7,121 nucleotides of DNA from Betaproteobacteria bacterium. GTDB taxonomy: Bacteria > Pseudomonadota > Gammaproteobacteria > Burkholderiales > Casimicrobiaceae. The translations under genes were made by a program, and so were the position numbers. The stretch spans positions 1-7,121 of the forward strand of contig VBDA01000428.1 in NCBI GenBank assembly GCA_005883655.1, given 5' to 3'. Position 1 is the first letter of the stretch. The number at the start of each line of letters is the position of its first letter. Below are positions 1-6,765 of this stretch, in pieces. Below the pieces are notes generated by a model. It did no database searches and was not told where the DNA came from. It saw only the letters and a program-made list of their open reading frames with translations.

Positions 1-415
1 AGTAAGCAACGTGAGCTGGGCCATCGTGTCGCTGTCCTTCTTCGCCGGGGCATTCAACGTGGAGATCTTCCGCTCAGGCGTCGAGGCGGTGCCCCGAACA
101 ACGATCGAGGCTGCCGAATCGCTGGGATTCAGCCGACTGCGCACATACCTTTTCATCGTGTTCCCGCTGGCTTTTCGCATCAGCCTGCCGGCGCTCAACA
201 ACAACCTGGTGAATCTGGTCAAGACGACCACGCTGGCCTACGCGATCGCCGTTCCGGAAATGCTCTACATGTCGAGCCAGATCTGGTCGGACGAGCTCAA
301 CGTTCCCGAAATGATGAACGTGTTATTGATCTGCTATTTCGCCTTGGTGGGAGTGCTCGTTTACGCCATGCACCGGTGGGAGCGTGCGATCAGGGTGCCG
401 GGGTTCGGGCTATGA
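1..415 (+). CDS. Polar amino-acid-type ABC transporter permease (HisM-like), 5'-truncated by window edge
   Basis: This is an inner-membrane permease subunit of an ABC importer of the polar amino acid family. Only the last 137 codons are present. The reading frame is open from base 2, so the GTG at 11 is an internal valine and not a convincing start. Seen in sequence: the cytoplasmic coupling-loop (EAA) motif, where EAAESLG (visible residues 36-42) keeps the conserved Gly and is followed by IVFP. Next come a hydrophobic segment with the NNLVNLVKTTTLAY stretch typical of this family and a final transmembrane segment near residues 107-122. The N-terminal half, with the first membrane spans, lies upstream. 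Its TGA stop sits inside an ATGA (412-415) that also offers a start for a tiny ORF. It pairs with the permease at 533 and the ATPase at about 1441, as expected for a heterodimeric permease. The family call is firm. The substrate is inferred only from the sox genes downstream. Confidence 0.93.
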   Translation, partial: VSNVSWAIVSLSFFAGAFNVEIFRSGVEAVPRTTIEAAESLGFSRLRTYLFIVFPLAFRISLPALNNNLVNLVKTTTLAYAIAVPEMLYMSSQIWSDELNVPEMMNVLLICYFALVGVLVYAMHRWERAIRVPGFGL

Positions 416-420
416 GCACC

Positions 421-452
421 GCGTACGCCGCAAACGTGGGGGTCCCATGAGC
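421..452 (+). repeat. Direct repeat copy 1 (32 bp), carrying RBS-like block and ATG
   Basis: This is the first copy of a 32-bp direct repeat that recurs at 507-538 with three mismatches. It starts with the palindrome GCGTACGC, then has a GTGGGGGT block (GGGGG at 438-442), and ends in ATGAGC. The ATG at 447 is 4 bases after the G-run, so the repeat carries a plausible ribosome-binding site plus start codon. Its spacing from copy 2 is 86 bp, which is not a multiple of three. The two copies therefore place their ATGs in different reading frames. Confidence 0.8.
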
Positions 453-482
453 ACCGCCGGACCGTCCCAAGGTGCGAATTGC

Positions 483-497
483 GCCCCCTCGGGGGGC
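483..497 (+). other. G/C-rich perfect hairpin upstream of second permease
   Basis: GCCCCC (483-488) pairs with GGGGGC (492-497) across a three-base TCG loop. It is followed within ten bases by the palindrome at 504-517. There is no T-run after it, so it is not a standard intrinsic terminator. It may be an mRNA structure or simply part of an intergenic repeat element. The effect on expression between the two permeases is unknown. Confidence 0.5.
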
Positions 498-506
498 AGC
501 GCCGCG

Positions 507-538
507 GCGTACGCCGCAAGCGTGGGGGTCTTATGAGC
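507..538 (+). repeat. Direct repeat copy 2 (32 bp), providing the permease start region
   Basis: This is the second copy of the 32-bp repeat seen at 421-452, with three differences (one in the CAAxCG part, two just before the ATG). The GGGGG at 524-528 lies 4 bases before the ATG at 533, which is the chosen start of the downstream permease. Only this copy is preceded by the G/C hairpin at 483-497. It also sits in a longer perfect 14-bp palindrome, GCGGCGTACGCCGC (504-517). From memory, C-run/G-run, variable palindrome, then AGCGTGGGGG resembles an abundant intergenic repeat of Burkholderiales genomes. That assignment was not checked. Confidence 0.8.
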
Positions 539-1423
539 CGATTGCGCTGGAACGATCCGCTCCCGCAAGCGACGGACTTGCCGGTCCTCCTCCCGGCGGC
601 CGCGCGACTTGCGCGCAACTCGGCTGCCCAGCGCGCGACCGACGCTTTCAGCTTGCACTTGCTTCCCGCGCACGGGGTGGCGCTGCTGGTGCTGTTCCTG
701 ATCGGTTGCGGATGGGCCGAGGCGCAAGTGCAGCCGGGGCAGCCGTCGATCCTGGCAACGCTCTGGAAGTGGACGCCGGTGCTGCTGCGCGGCTTCCTGT
801 TCAACCTCGCTATCAGCGCCGTCGCCATGGCAGCGGGCACCATCGTCGGGCTGTTCCTCGGCTTCGCGCAGATTTCGCTGCTGCCGCCGGTTAGAAAAGG
901 GGCGTGGCTCACCACCCATTTCTTTCGCAACGCGCCCTGGCTGGTGCTGCTCTTCTACTGCATGTTCCTGCTGCCGTTTCAGGTGACGGCCTTCGGCATG
1001 ACGATTCCGATACCCGACTGGATCAAGGCCACACTTGGCCTGTCGCTGCCCGTAATGGCAAACGTGTCGGAAATTGTCCGCGGCGCCATCCAGTCGATTC
1101 CCACTACGCAATGGGAATCCGCCGCGTCGCTCGCCTTCAACCGCCGGCAGACGCTGTGGATGATCATTTTCCCCCAATGCATCAAGCGCATGCTGCCGCC
1201 ATGGATGAACCTGTATGCGATTCTCACCATGGCGACAGTGCTGACGTCGATCGTCGGCGTCAATGAAATGATGGGGCTGACCCGGCAGGCATTGAGTGCG
1301 GAGAACCGATCCGGCCTGCTGCTCGCGTTCTACAGCTATGTCCTGTTCTGGTTTTTCCTGTATTGCTATCCGATCGCGCGCTGGACCGTGCGTCTGGAAG
1401 CGCGCTACGCCGTCAACGATTGA
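533..1423 (+). CDS. Polar amino-acid-type ABC transporter permease, second subunit
   Basis: This 296-residue inner-membrane permease is the partner of the upstream permease. The ATG at 533 is preferred because a GGGGG block lies 4 bases upstream. An in-frame TTG at 479 would add an Arg/Gly-rich stretch translated from the intergenic repeat. Seen in the protein: a roughly 45-residue hydrophilic N-terminus, a hydrophobic segment at about 47-61, a soluble stretch, then the conserved permease domain from about residue 83 to 285. The segment NLAISAVAMAAGTIVGLFLGFAQ (written in part: NLAISAVAMAAG at 91-102) and FFRNAPWLVLLFY (130-142) are typical of the HisM/GltJ-like family. The coupling loop at 195-215 reads ESAASLA then IIFPQ, with Ala where the family usually has Gly. 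MKxxPPWMNLYAILTMATV-like residues (220-235) match a longer-N-terminus subclass. It is 8 or 17 bases upstream of the ATPase start, depending on the start chosen, in one operon. The family is secure and the substrate is inferred. Confidence 0.93.
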   Translation: MSRLRWNDPLPQATDLPVLLPAAARLARNSAAQRATDAFSLHLLPAHGVALLVLFLIGCGWAEAQVQPGQPSILATLWKWTPVLLRGFLFNLAISAVAMAAGTIVGLFLGFAQISLLPPVRKGAWLTTHFFRNAPWLVLLFYCMFLLPFQVTAFGMTIPIPDWIKATLGLSLPVMANVSEIVRGAIQSIPTTQWESAASLAFNRRQTLWMIIFPQCIKRMLPPWMNLYAILTMATVLTSIVGVNEMMGLTRQALSAENRSGLLLAFYSYVLFWFFLYCYPIARWTVRLEARYAVND

Positions 1424-1440
1424 GAGCCCCAGTGTCTGAA

Positions 1441-2193
1441 ATGTCTGCGGCCAGCGCCGAACCCATTGTCGATATCCGCGACGTCCACCAGTCGTTCGGC
1501 AAGGTCGAAGTGTTGAAGGGGATTTCACTTTCGGTTCCCAAAGGCGGCGTCGTCTGCATTATCGGGCCCTCAGGCTCCGGCAAGTCGACTCTCCTTCGCT
1601 GCATCAATGGTCTCGTGCCGATCGACCAGGGCAGCATTCGCGTGGCGGATTTCTACGTTCACAAGCTTGTGACCGACCAGGAGAAGATCGCGCTGCGCAA
1701 GGAAGTGTCGATCATCTTTCAGCAATACAATCTGTTCCCGCACAAGACCGCGCTGGAGAATGTGATGATGGCGCCGGTCCACGTCCTCAAGGAGAACAAG
1801 GACGAAGTGCGCGTGCGGGCTGTCGTGCTGCTCAAGAAGGTCGGGCTGTCCGCCAAGGCGGACGTCTATCCGGGCGAACTCTCGGGCGGCCAGCAGCAAC
1901 GTGTCGCGATCGCGCGCTCGCTGGCGATGCGGCCCGAAGTCATGCTGTTCGACGAAGTGACCGCTGCCCTCGATCCGGAGACCGTCAAGGAGGTCCTCAA
2001 TACGATTCGCGAGCTCGCGCAGGAAGGGATGACCTGCATGCTGGTCACTCACGAGATGCGCTTCGCGAGGGAGCTCGCGGACGTCGTTTATTTCACCGAC
2101 GGCGGCGTGATAGTCGAATCCGGGCCACCGGCGGAACTGTTCGACCGTCCGGTCAAGGAAAGGACGCGCGCCTTCCTGTCACAGATTCTTTAG
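1441..2193 (+). CDS. Polar amino-acid-type ABC transporter ATP-binding protein (GlnQ/HisP-like)
   Basis: This 250-residue cytoplasmic ATPase energises the importer formed with the two permeases. All nucleotide-binding elements are visible: Walker A GPSGSGKST (42-50), Q-loop FQQ (Gln94), signature LSGGQQQR (147-154), Walker B VMLFDE (167-172), D-loop ALDPE (176-180) and switch His204 in LVTHEMRFA. The length is normal for the family. After Walker B it reads DEVTAALD where DEPTSALD is commoner, a variation also known in this family. The start is ambiguous. ATG 1441 is chosen, but GTG 1432 would add MSE and has a better purine block (GAGAG, 1422-1426) in front of it. The gene ends 27 bases before soxB with no terminator visible between them, so the transporter and oxidase are probably co-transcribed. 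Annotation as amino acid ATPase is secure. Confidence 0.95.
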   Translation: MSAASAEPIVDIRDVHQSFGKVEVLKGISLSVPKGGVVCIIGPSGSGKSTLLRCINGLVPIDQGSIRVADFYVHKLVTDQEKIALRKEVSIIFQQYNLFPHKTALENVMMAPVHVLKENKDEVRVRAVVLLKKVGLSAKADVYPGELSGGQQQRVAIARSLAMRPEVMLFDEVTAALDPETVKEVLNTIRELAQEGMTCMLVTHEMRFARELADVVYFTDGGVIVESGPPAELFDRPVKERTRAFLSQIL

Positions 2194-2220
2194 CGCGGCT
2201 CCACTCCACCAACCATCGCC

Positions 2221-3474
2221 ATGCGCTATTCGATTTTCTCCCTCGCTCGTAATGCGTTGAGCTATCACGAGCACTGGCCGCTCGCCTGGCGCAGCCCGGC
2301 GCCCAAGGCGCGCTACGACGCGATCATCATCGGCGGTGGCGGCCATGGCCTCGCGACCGCGTACTACCTCGCCAAGGAGCATGCCTTAAGTAACATCGCG
2401 GTGCTCGAGAAAAGCTGGCTGGGCGGCGGCAACACCGGACGCAACACGACGATCGTCCGCTCGAACTATCACCTCGACCCCAACGCGCATTTCTACGAAT
2501 TCTCGCTCAAGCTGTGGGAAAGTCTGTCGCAGGAGCTCAACTTCAATGTGATGTACAGCGCGCGCGGTGTGCTGAACCTGGTCCATTCTCCGGCCGATAT
2601 GGATGCCTCGATCCGCCGCGGCAATGCCATGCGGCTCAACGGCATCGATGCGAAGTTTCTGACGCGCGACGAGATCGCGCGCTGGATCCCCAATCTCGAC
2701 TGCTCGCCCGAGGCGCGGTTTCCGATTCATGGCGGCTTGCTCCAGCCACGCGGGGGAACGGTGCGACATGATGCAGTGGCATGGGGTTATGCGCGTGCGG
2801 CCGACGCGCTTGGCGTCGACGTCATCCAGCAATGCGAAGTGACGGGAATCCGCATCGACAGGGGCGCGATTCAGGGCGTCGAGACGACGCAGGGGTTTAT
2901 CACTACGACCAAGCTCGGCATCGCGGTCGCGGGACATTCCGGCCACGTCGCCGCCATGGCGGGCTTGCGGCTGCCGATCGAATCGCACGTGCTGCAGGCA
3001 ATGGTTTCGGAGCCGGTCAAACCGGTGCTCAATACCGTCGTGACGTCGGGGGCCGTGCACTTCTACATCAGCCAGTCCGACAAGGGCGAGCTGGTGATGG
3101 GCGGCGACCTGGACTTCTACAACTCGTATGCGCAACGCGGCAACCTGCCGGCGATCGAGCTCGTGGTGTCCGCATGCCTCGCGTTATTTCCAAGCTTCGG
3201 ACGCTTGAAGCTGATGCGCACCTGGGGCGGCATCATGGACATGACCATGGATGGCAGCCCGATCATCGCCAAGCTGCCGGTCAAGGGACTCACCATGAGC
3301 GGAGGCTGGTGCTACGGCGGCTTCAAGGCCACACCCGCCTCAGGGTGGCTCCACGCGTACACCATCGCTCGCGATGAGCCGCATCCGCTCAACGCCGCTT
3401 TCACGCTGGAGCGGTTTGCGGAGGGCGGAATGATCGACGAGAAAGGCGCGGGTCCCTACGCATGGGCGCACTAA
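2221..3474 (+). CDS. soxB: Sarcosine oxidase-type beta subunit (FAD/FMN amine oxidoreductase)
   Basis: This 417-residue beta subunit is the catalytic flavoprotein of the heterotetrameric sarcosine oxidase family, which oxidises the N-methyl group of secondary amino acids in the cytoplasm. Seen: the FAD dinucleotide-binding motif IIIGGGGHGLATAYYL (35-50), the acidic end of the second strand at VLEK (61-64), and GGGNTGRNTTIVRSNY (68-83), which is characteristic of the family. VRHDAVAW (181-188) follows, whose His183 aligns from memory with the covalent FMN-linking His of characterised enzymes. SQSDKGELVMGG (284-295), TWGGIMDMTMDGSP (334-347) and GGFK with Lys369 follow. The C-terminus reads GGWCYGGFKATPASGW (361-376), which differs from the GWGTGGFKGTPGAG of the Corynebacterium enzyme as I recall it. 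It therefore probably belongs to a second SoxB clade. There is no clear Shine-Dalgarno sequence before ATG 2221, which is the only in-frame start after the ATPase stop. An N-methylglutamate dehydrogenase or opine oxidase subunit is a possible alternative. Confidence 0.92.
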   Translation: MRYSIFSLARNALSYHEHWPLAWRSPAPKARYDAIIIGGGGHGLATAYYLAKEHALSNIAVLEKSWLGGGNTGRNTTIVRSNYHLDPNAHFYEFSLKLWESLSQELNFNVMYSARGVLNLVHSPADMDASIRRGNAMRLNGIDAKFLTRDEIARWIPNLDCSPEARFPIHGGLLQPRGGTVRHDAVAWGYARAADALGVDVIQQCEVTGIRIDRGAIQGVETTQGFITTTKLGIAVAGHSGHVAAMAGLRLPIESHVLQAMVSEPVKPVLNTVVTSGAVHFYISQSDKGELVMGGDLDFYNSYAQRGNLPAIELVVSACLALFPSFGRLKLMRTWGGIMDMTMDGSPIIAKLPVKGLTMSGGWCYGGFKATPASGWLHAYTIARDEPHPLNAAFTLERFAEGGMIDEKGAGPYAWAH

Positions 3475-3475
3475 C

Positions 3476-3751
3476 ATGCTGTTGATCCCCTGCCCCTGGT
3501 GCGGCCCGCGCAATCAGCTCGAATTCACCTATGGCGGCGATGCGACGGTAAAGCGTCCATTGCCTGACGCACCGATGAAAACATGGCTGGAGTTTGTCTA
3601 CCTCCGCGACAATCCGCGCGGGCCGCACCAGGAGCTGTGGCACCACAGCGCGGGCTGCCGACAGTGGTTCAAGGTGCTGCGAGATACGCAAACGCACGAC
3701 ATTCTCGCCAGCGGGCGCGCGGACGAAGCCTTGCCCGGGGCAACCGCGTGA
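3476..3751 (+). CDS. soxD: Sarcosine oxidase-type delta subunit (small zinc-binding subunit)
   Basis: This 91-residue subunit of the heterotetrameric oxidase has a structural rather than catalytic role in characterised enzymes, where it binds zinc. Seen: CPWC (Cys6 and Cys9) at the N-terminus, then WHHSAGCRQWF, in which His57 and Cys61 keep the four-residue spacing of the family's zinc ligands. The central block TWLEFVYLRDNPRGPHQELW (36-55) is typical of SoxD. ATG 3476 starts one base after the soxB stop and puts the Cys pair at the expected positions. The stop TGA (3749-3751) overlaps the GTG start of soxA. The length is normal and nothing appears truncated. The zinc ligand assignment rests on remembered family alignment. 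Confidence 0.93.
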   Translation: MLLIPCPWCGPRNQLEFTYGGDATVKRPLPDAPMKTWLEFVYLRDNPRGPHQELWHHSAGCRQWFKVLRDTQTHDILASGRADEALPGATA

Positions 3752-6700
3752 CCCAGGCCTTTCGGCTCCCGACCGGCGGCATTATCGATCGCTCACGGCC
3801 GTTGCGATTCGAGTTCGACGGCACCGCGTACGAAGGCTACGCCGGAGACACGCTGGCCTCCGCGCTTCTCGCCAATGGTGTGCATCTGGTCGCCCGCAGC
3901 TTCAAGTATCACCGCCCGCGCGGCATTCTTTGCTCGGGCAGTGACGAGCCGAATGCCTTGCTCCAGCTTGACCGCGGAGCGCGCACCGAACCCAACGTAC
4001 GCGCTACGACGCAGGAGTTGTTCGACGGTCTCATCGCCGCCAGCCAGAACCGCTGGCCGTCGCTTCGCTTCGATGTCGGGGCCATCAACAACGCCTTGTC
4101 GCGCCTGCTGCCGGCAGGTTTCTACTACAAGACCTTCATGTGGCCGCCGACGCCGCGCTGGTGGCTGCGCTACGAACACTTCATCCGGCGCGCCGCGGGG
4201 ATAGGTCGTTCCGCCACTGCGCCGGACCCCGACCGCTACGAGCATCAATACGCGCATTGCGACGTGCTGGTGATCGGCGGCGGACCGGCAGGGCTCGCTG
4301 CGGCACGCGCAGCGGCGCACGCCGGTGCGCGCGTCATCGTCTGCGACGAGAACCCGGCCTTCGGCGGCGACTTGCGCGGCATGAATGACGACAGCGCGAA
4401 CATCGACGGCAAGGCGTGTGCGACGTGGATCGACGAGGCCGTTCGCGATCTTTCCGACAGCGCCGACGTGACGCTCCTTACACGCACGACCGCGTTCGGA
4501 TACTACGATGGCAATCTCGTGGCCTTAAGCGAACGCGTCGCCGACCATCTCGCGGCGCCGCTCGCGCACATGCCGCGGCAACGGATGTGGAAAGTTCGCG
4601 CCGGGACGGTGGTGCTGGCAAGCGGCGCGCACGAGCGTGGCATCGCCTACGCCGGCAACGATCTTCCCGGCACCTTGCTCGCGGGCGCGGCACGGACGTA
4701 TATCGACCGTCATGCCGTGAGACCCGGGAGCCGTGCCGTCGTGTTCACCAACAACGATAGCGCGTACGCGGCCGCATTGTCCCTCTCGCGCGCCGGGATT
4801 GCGATCGGCGCCATCGTCGACGCGCGCGAGGACAGTGAACTTACTGGGGCGCTCGCAGTTCGCGCACGCGAGCACGGGATTCGAATCGTCTCAGGCTCGA
4901 TGGTGCCTGCCGCGCACGGGAGCAAGCGCGTCACGGCGGTCGACATCGAATCCCTTTCCGGCGGACGCGGCACGCGTGTCGACTGCGACCTGGTTTGCGT
5001 GTCGGGCGGCTGGAATCCCGCGGTGCATCTGTTTTCCCAGGCACGCGGGAGCTTGCGCTACGATGAATCGCTGGCCGCATTCGTGCCCGAGCGCTCGCCG
5101 CTGGCGATCGTGGCCGCCGGTGGCGTGAACGGATGTTCCGATGTGGGCGGCGCGCTGGCGGACGGTCATGCTGCCGGTCTCAACGCGGCGGCGAAGGCTG
5201 GTTTTCGTGGACCCGCTTCGTATGCCGCACCGCATGCCGAGCCCGTTGCGCCCGGGCGATTGCGCCCGCTCTGGAGCGTTCCCGCGCGAGACAGGAGCGG
5301 CAAGAGATTTGTCGACCTGCAGAACGACGTCACCGTGAGCGACATCGCGCTCGCCGTGCGCGAGGGCTACGAGTCGGTCGAGCATCTCAAGCGCTACACC
5401 ACGCTGGGGATGGGCACCGACCAGGGCAAGACCAGCAATATCGTCGGCCTCGCGCTCCTCGCCGAGCAGCTTCATCGGCCGATTTCCGCGGTCGGTACCA
5501 CGACTTTCCGCCCGCCCTACACCCCCGTCACCCTCGGCGCCTATCCGGGCGAGGAAGCCGGTGCGCATCTCGAGCCGACACGCTACTCTGCGATGCACGA
5601 CTGGCACGTCGCGCATGGCGCGCGCTTCATCAACGCGGGACTGTGGAGGCGTGCGCACTCGTACCCGCGCGCCGGGGAGACGCCAGACGACGCTGCGAAC
5701 CGCGAGGCGAAAAACGTGCGCACCAACGTTGGCCTGGTCGACGTCTCGACGCTGGGCAAGATCGAGCTGCAAGGAAACGATGTCGCCGAATTCCTGAATC
5801 GGGTGTACATCAACCGCTGGGACACCCTCGCCGTCGGCCGCTGCCGCTACGGCGTGATGCTGCGCGACGACGGCATGGTGCTCGATGACGGCACGACATC
5901 GCGGCTCGCGGACTCACACTATCTCATGACCACCACCACGGTGAACGCGGTGGAGGTGATGCAGCACCTGGAGGCTTTGCTGCAGATCGATTGGCCGGAA
6001 TTGGACGTATACCTTACCTCGGTCACCGAGCAATGGTCGGCGGCGGCGCTGTCCGGTCCCAAGGCGCGCGAAGTCCTCGCCGCGGTCGTCGACATCGACG
6101 TATCGAATGCCGCATTCCCGTTTCTCGCCGTCGGCACATGCACCGTGCGCGGCGCGGCAGGACCGATGCCGGCACGATTGTTCCGGATGAGCTACTCCGG
6201 CGAGCTTGCCTATGAGATCCACGTGCCGGCGGATCGCGGACGCGCAACGTGGGAAGCACTCCTGGCCGCTGGCGCGCGCTACGGGATCATGCCCTACGGC
6301 ACCGAGGCCATGAGCACGCTGCGCATCGAAAAAGGCCACGTCGTGATCGGCCCCGAGGCCGATGGACGCACGACGGCGGACGATCTCGGCATGGGCAAGC
6401 TCGTCAACGCAGCGAAATGGTGCGTCGGCAAACCGCTGCTGTCGCGCCCCGCGCTCATCGCGCCCGATCGCTGGCAGCTGGTCGGTCTCACCGCGCTCGA
6501 TGGTGCCGTGATGCCGCGCGGTGCGAAAATCGTCGCCGACCCCGATCATGCGCTGCCCAACCCGATGCTCGGGCACGTGACGTCGTGGTGCTGGAGTCCC
6601 AACCTGGAGAGCTGGATCGCGCTGGCGCTCGTCGCCAACGGTCGAGCGCGGCACGGCGAAACCTTGTGGGCGGTCTCGCCACTTGCCGATGCCAAAGCGC

Positions 6701-6765
6701 GCGTGCGGGTTCGTATCGGACCGCCAACCTTCATAGATCCCGACGGCGAGCGCCTGCGTGGTTGA
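3748..6765 (+). CDS. soxA: Sarcosine oxidase-type alpha subunit (NAD-binding, C-terminal aminomethyltransferase-like)
   Basis: This 1005-residue alpha subunit matches the usual length of about 1000. The GTG at 3748 is chosen because it overlaps the soxD stop (GTGA) and gives the family N-terminus TQAFRLPTGG. The next upstream in-frame ATG (3583) lies within soxD. Domains in order: an N-terminal ferredoxin-like domain (about 12-100) that keeps only one cysteine (Cys62 in ILCSGSDEPN), so no iron-sulfur cluster is expected. A nucleotide-binding domain follows, with LVIGGGPAGLAAARAAAHAG (174-193) and CDENPAFGG (199-207), thought to bind NAD. Next is the signature YESVEHLKRYTTLGMGTDQGK (541-561, in part HLKRYTTLGMGTDQG). 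Last is a glycine-cleavage T-protein-like region from about 612 to 900, with a C-terminal barrel to about 990. Asp713 in VLDDGTTSRL aligns, from memory, with the folate-site Asp of GcvT. This domain passes the one-carbon unit to tetrahydrofolate. Identification is firm, though the substrate may not be sarcosine. Confidence 0.95.
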   Translation: MTQAFRLPTGGIIDRSRPLRFEFDGTAYEGYAGDTLASALLANGVHLVARSFKYHRPRGILCSGSDEPNALLQLDRGARTEPNVRATTQELFDGLIAASQNRWPSLRFDVGAINNALSRLLPAGFYYKTFMWPPTPRWWLRYEHFIRRAAGIGRSATAPDPDRYEHQYAHCDVLVIGGGPAGLAAARAAAHAGARVIVCDENPAFGGDLRGMNDDSANIDGKACATWIDEAVRDLSDSADVTLLTRTTAFGYYDGNLVALSERVADHLAAPLAHMPRQRMWKVRAGTVVLASGAHERGIAYAGNDLPGTLLAGAARTYIDRHAVRPGSRAVVFTNNDSAYAAALSLSRAGIAIGAIVDAREDSELTGALAVRAREHGIRIVSGSMVPAAHGSKRVTAVDIESLSGGRGTRVDCDLVCVSGGWNPAVHLFSQARGSLRYDESLAAFVPERSPLAIVAAGGVNGCSDVGGALADGHAAGLNAAAKAGFRGPASYAAPHAEPVAPGRLRPLWSVPARDRSGKRFVDLQNDVTVSDIALAVREGYESVEHLKRYTTLGMGTDQGKTSNIVGLALLAEQLHRPISAVGTTTFRPPYTPVTLGAYPGEEAGAHLEPTRYSAMHDWHVAHGARFINAGLWRRAHSYPRAGETPDDAANREAKNVRTNVGLVDVSTLGKIELQGNDVAEFLNRVYINRWDTLAVGRCRYGVMLRDDGMVLDDGTTSRLADSHYLMTTTTVNAVEVMQHLEALLQIDWPELDVYLTSVTEQWSAAALSGPKAREVLAAVVDIDVSNAAFPFLAVGTCTVRGAAGPMPARLFRMSYSGELAYEIHVPADRGRATWEALLAAGARYGIMPYGTEAMSTLRIEKGHVVIGPEADGRTTADDLGMGKLVNAAKWCVGKPLLSRPALIAPDRWQLVGLTALDGAVMPRGAKIVADPDHALPNPMLGHVTSWCWSPNLESWIALALVANGRARHGETLWAVSPLADAKARVRVRIGPPTFIDPDGERLRG

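Larger units (their letters stand above)
412..536 (+). other. Chain of two tiny stop-start-overlapping ORFs between the permease genes
   Basis: The first tiny ORF runs from ATG 412 to TGA 448-450 (12 codons, MSTAYAANVGVP) and starts inside the stop of the upstream permease. The second runs from ATG 447 to TGA 534-536 (29 codons), begins MSTAGPSQGAN and ends AYAASVGVL. Its stop overlaps the ATG at 533 of the next permease. Both peptides end alike (AYAA-N/S-VGV) because both read through a repeat copy in the same register. They have no recognisable function. They could pass ribosomes from one permease to the next, or be incidental results of the repeat. No start other than the overlapping ATGs supports them. 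Confidence 0.35.

Noticed and set aside
11..13. GTG as the start of the first permease
   Set aside because: The frame is open to the window edge and the GTG falls inside the conserved permease domain, so most of the protein must lie upstream.
479..481. TTG as the start of the second permease
   Set aside because: The added 18 residues would be translated from the G/C-rich repeat. ATG 533 has the G-rich ribosome-binding-like block just upstream.
483..497. Hairpin considered as an intrinsic terminator
   Set aside because: No T-run follows, and the downstream permease belongs to the same transporter, so termination here would make little sense.
421..538. Direct repeats considered as a CRISPR array or insertion-element footprint
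   Set aside because: There are only two copies, no regular spacers, no transposase and no terminal inverted repeats flanking an insert.
410..1528. Long antisense open frame (372 codons) opposite the second permease
   Set aside because: It is rich in Arg, Gln, His and Gly with no recognisable motif and lies opposite a clear permease. Long antisense frames are expected in GC-rich coding DNA.
3583..3585. ATG as the start of soxA
   Set aside because: It lies inside soxD in another frame and would add 55 residues unlike any SoxA. GTG 3748 overlaps the soxD stop and gives the family N-terminus.
4891..5772. Antisense open frame of 293 codons opposite soxA
   Set aside because: It is low-complexity Arg/His-rich, with no family signature and no start context, and is fully covered by soxA.
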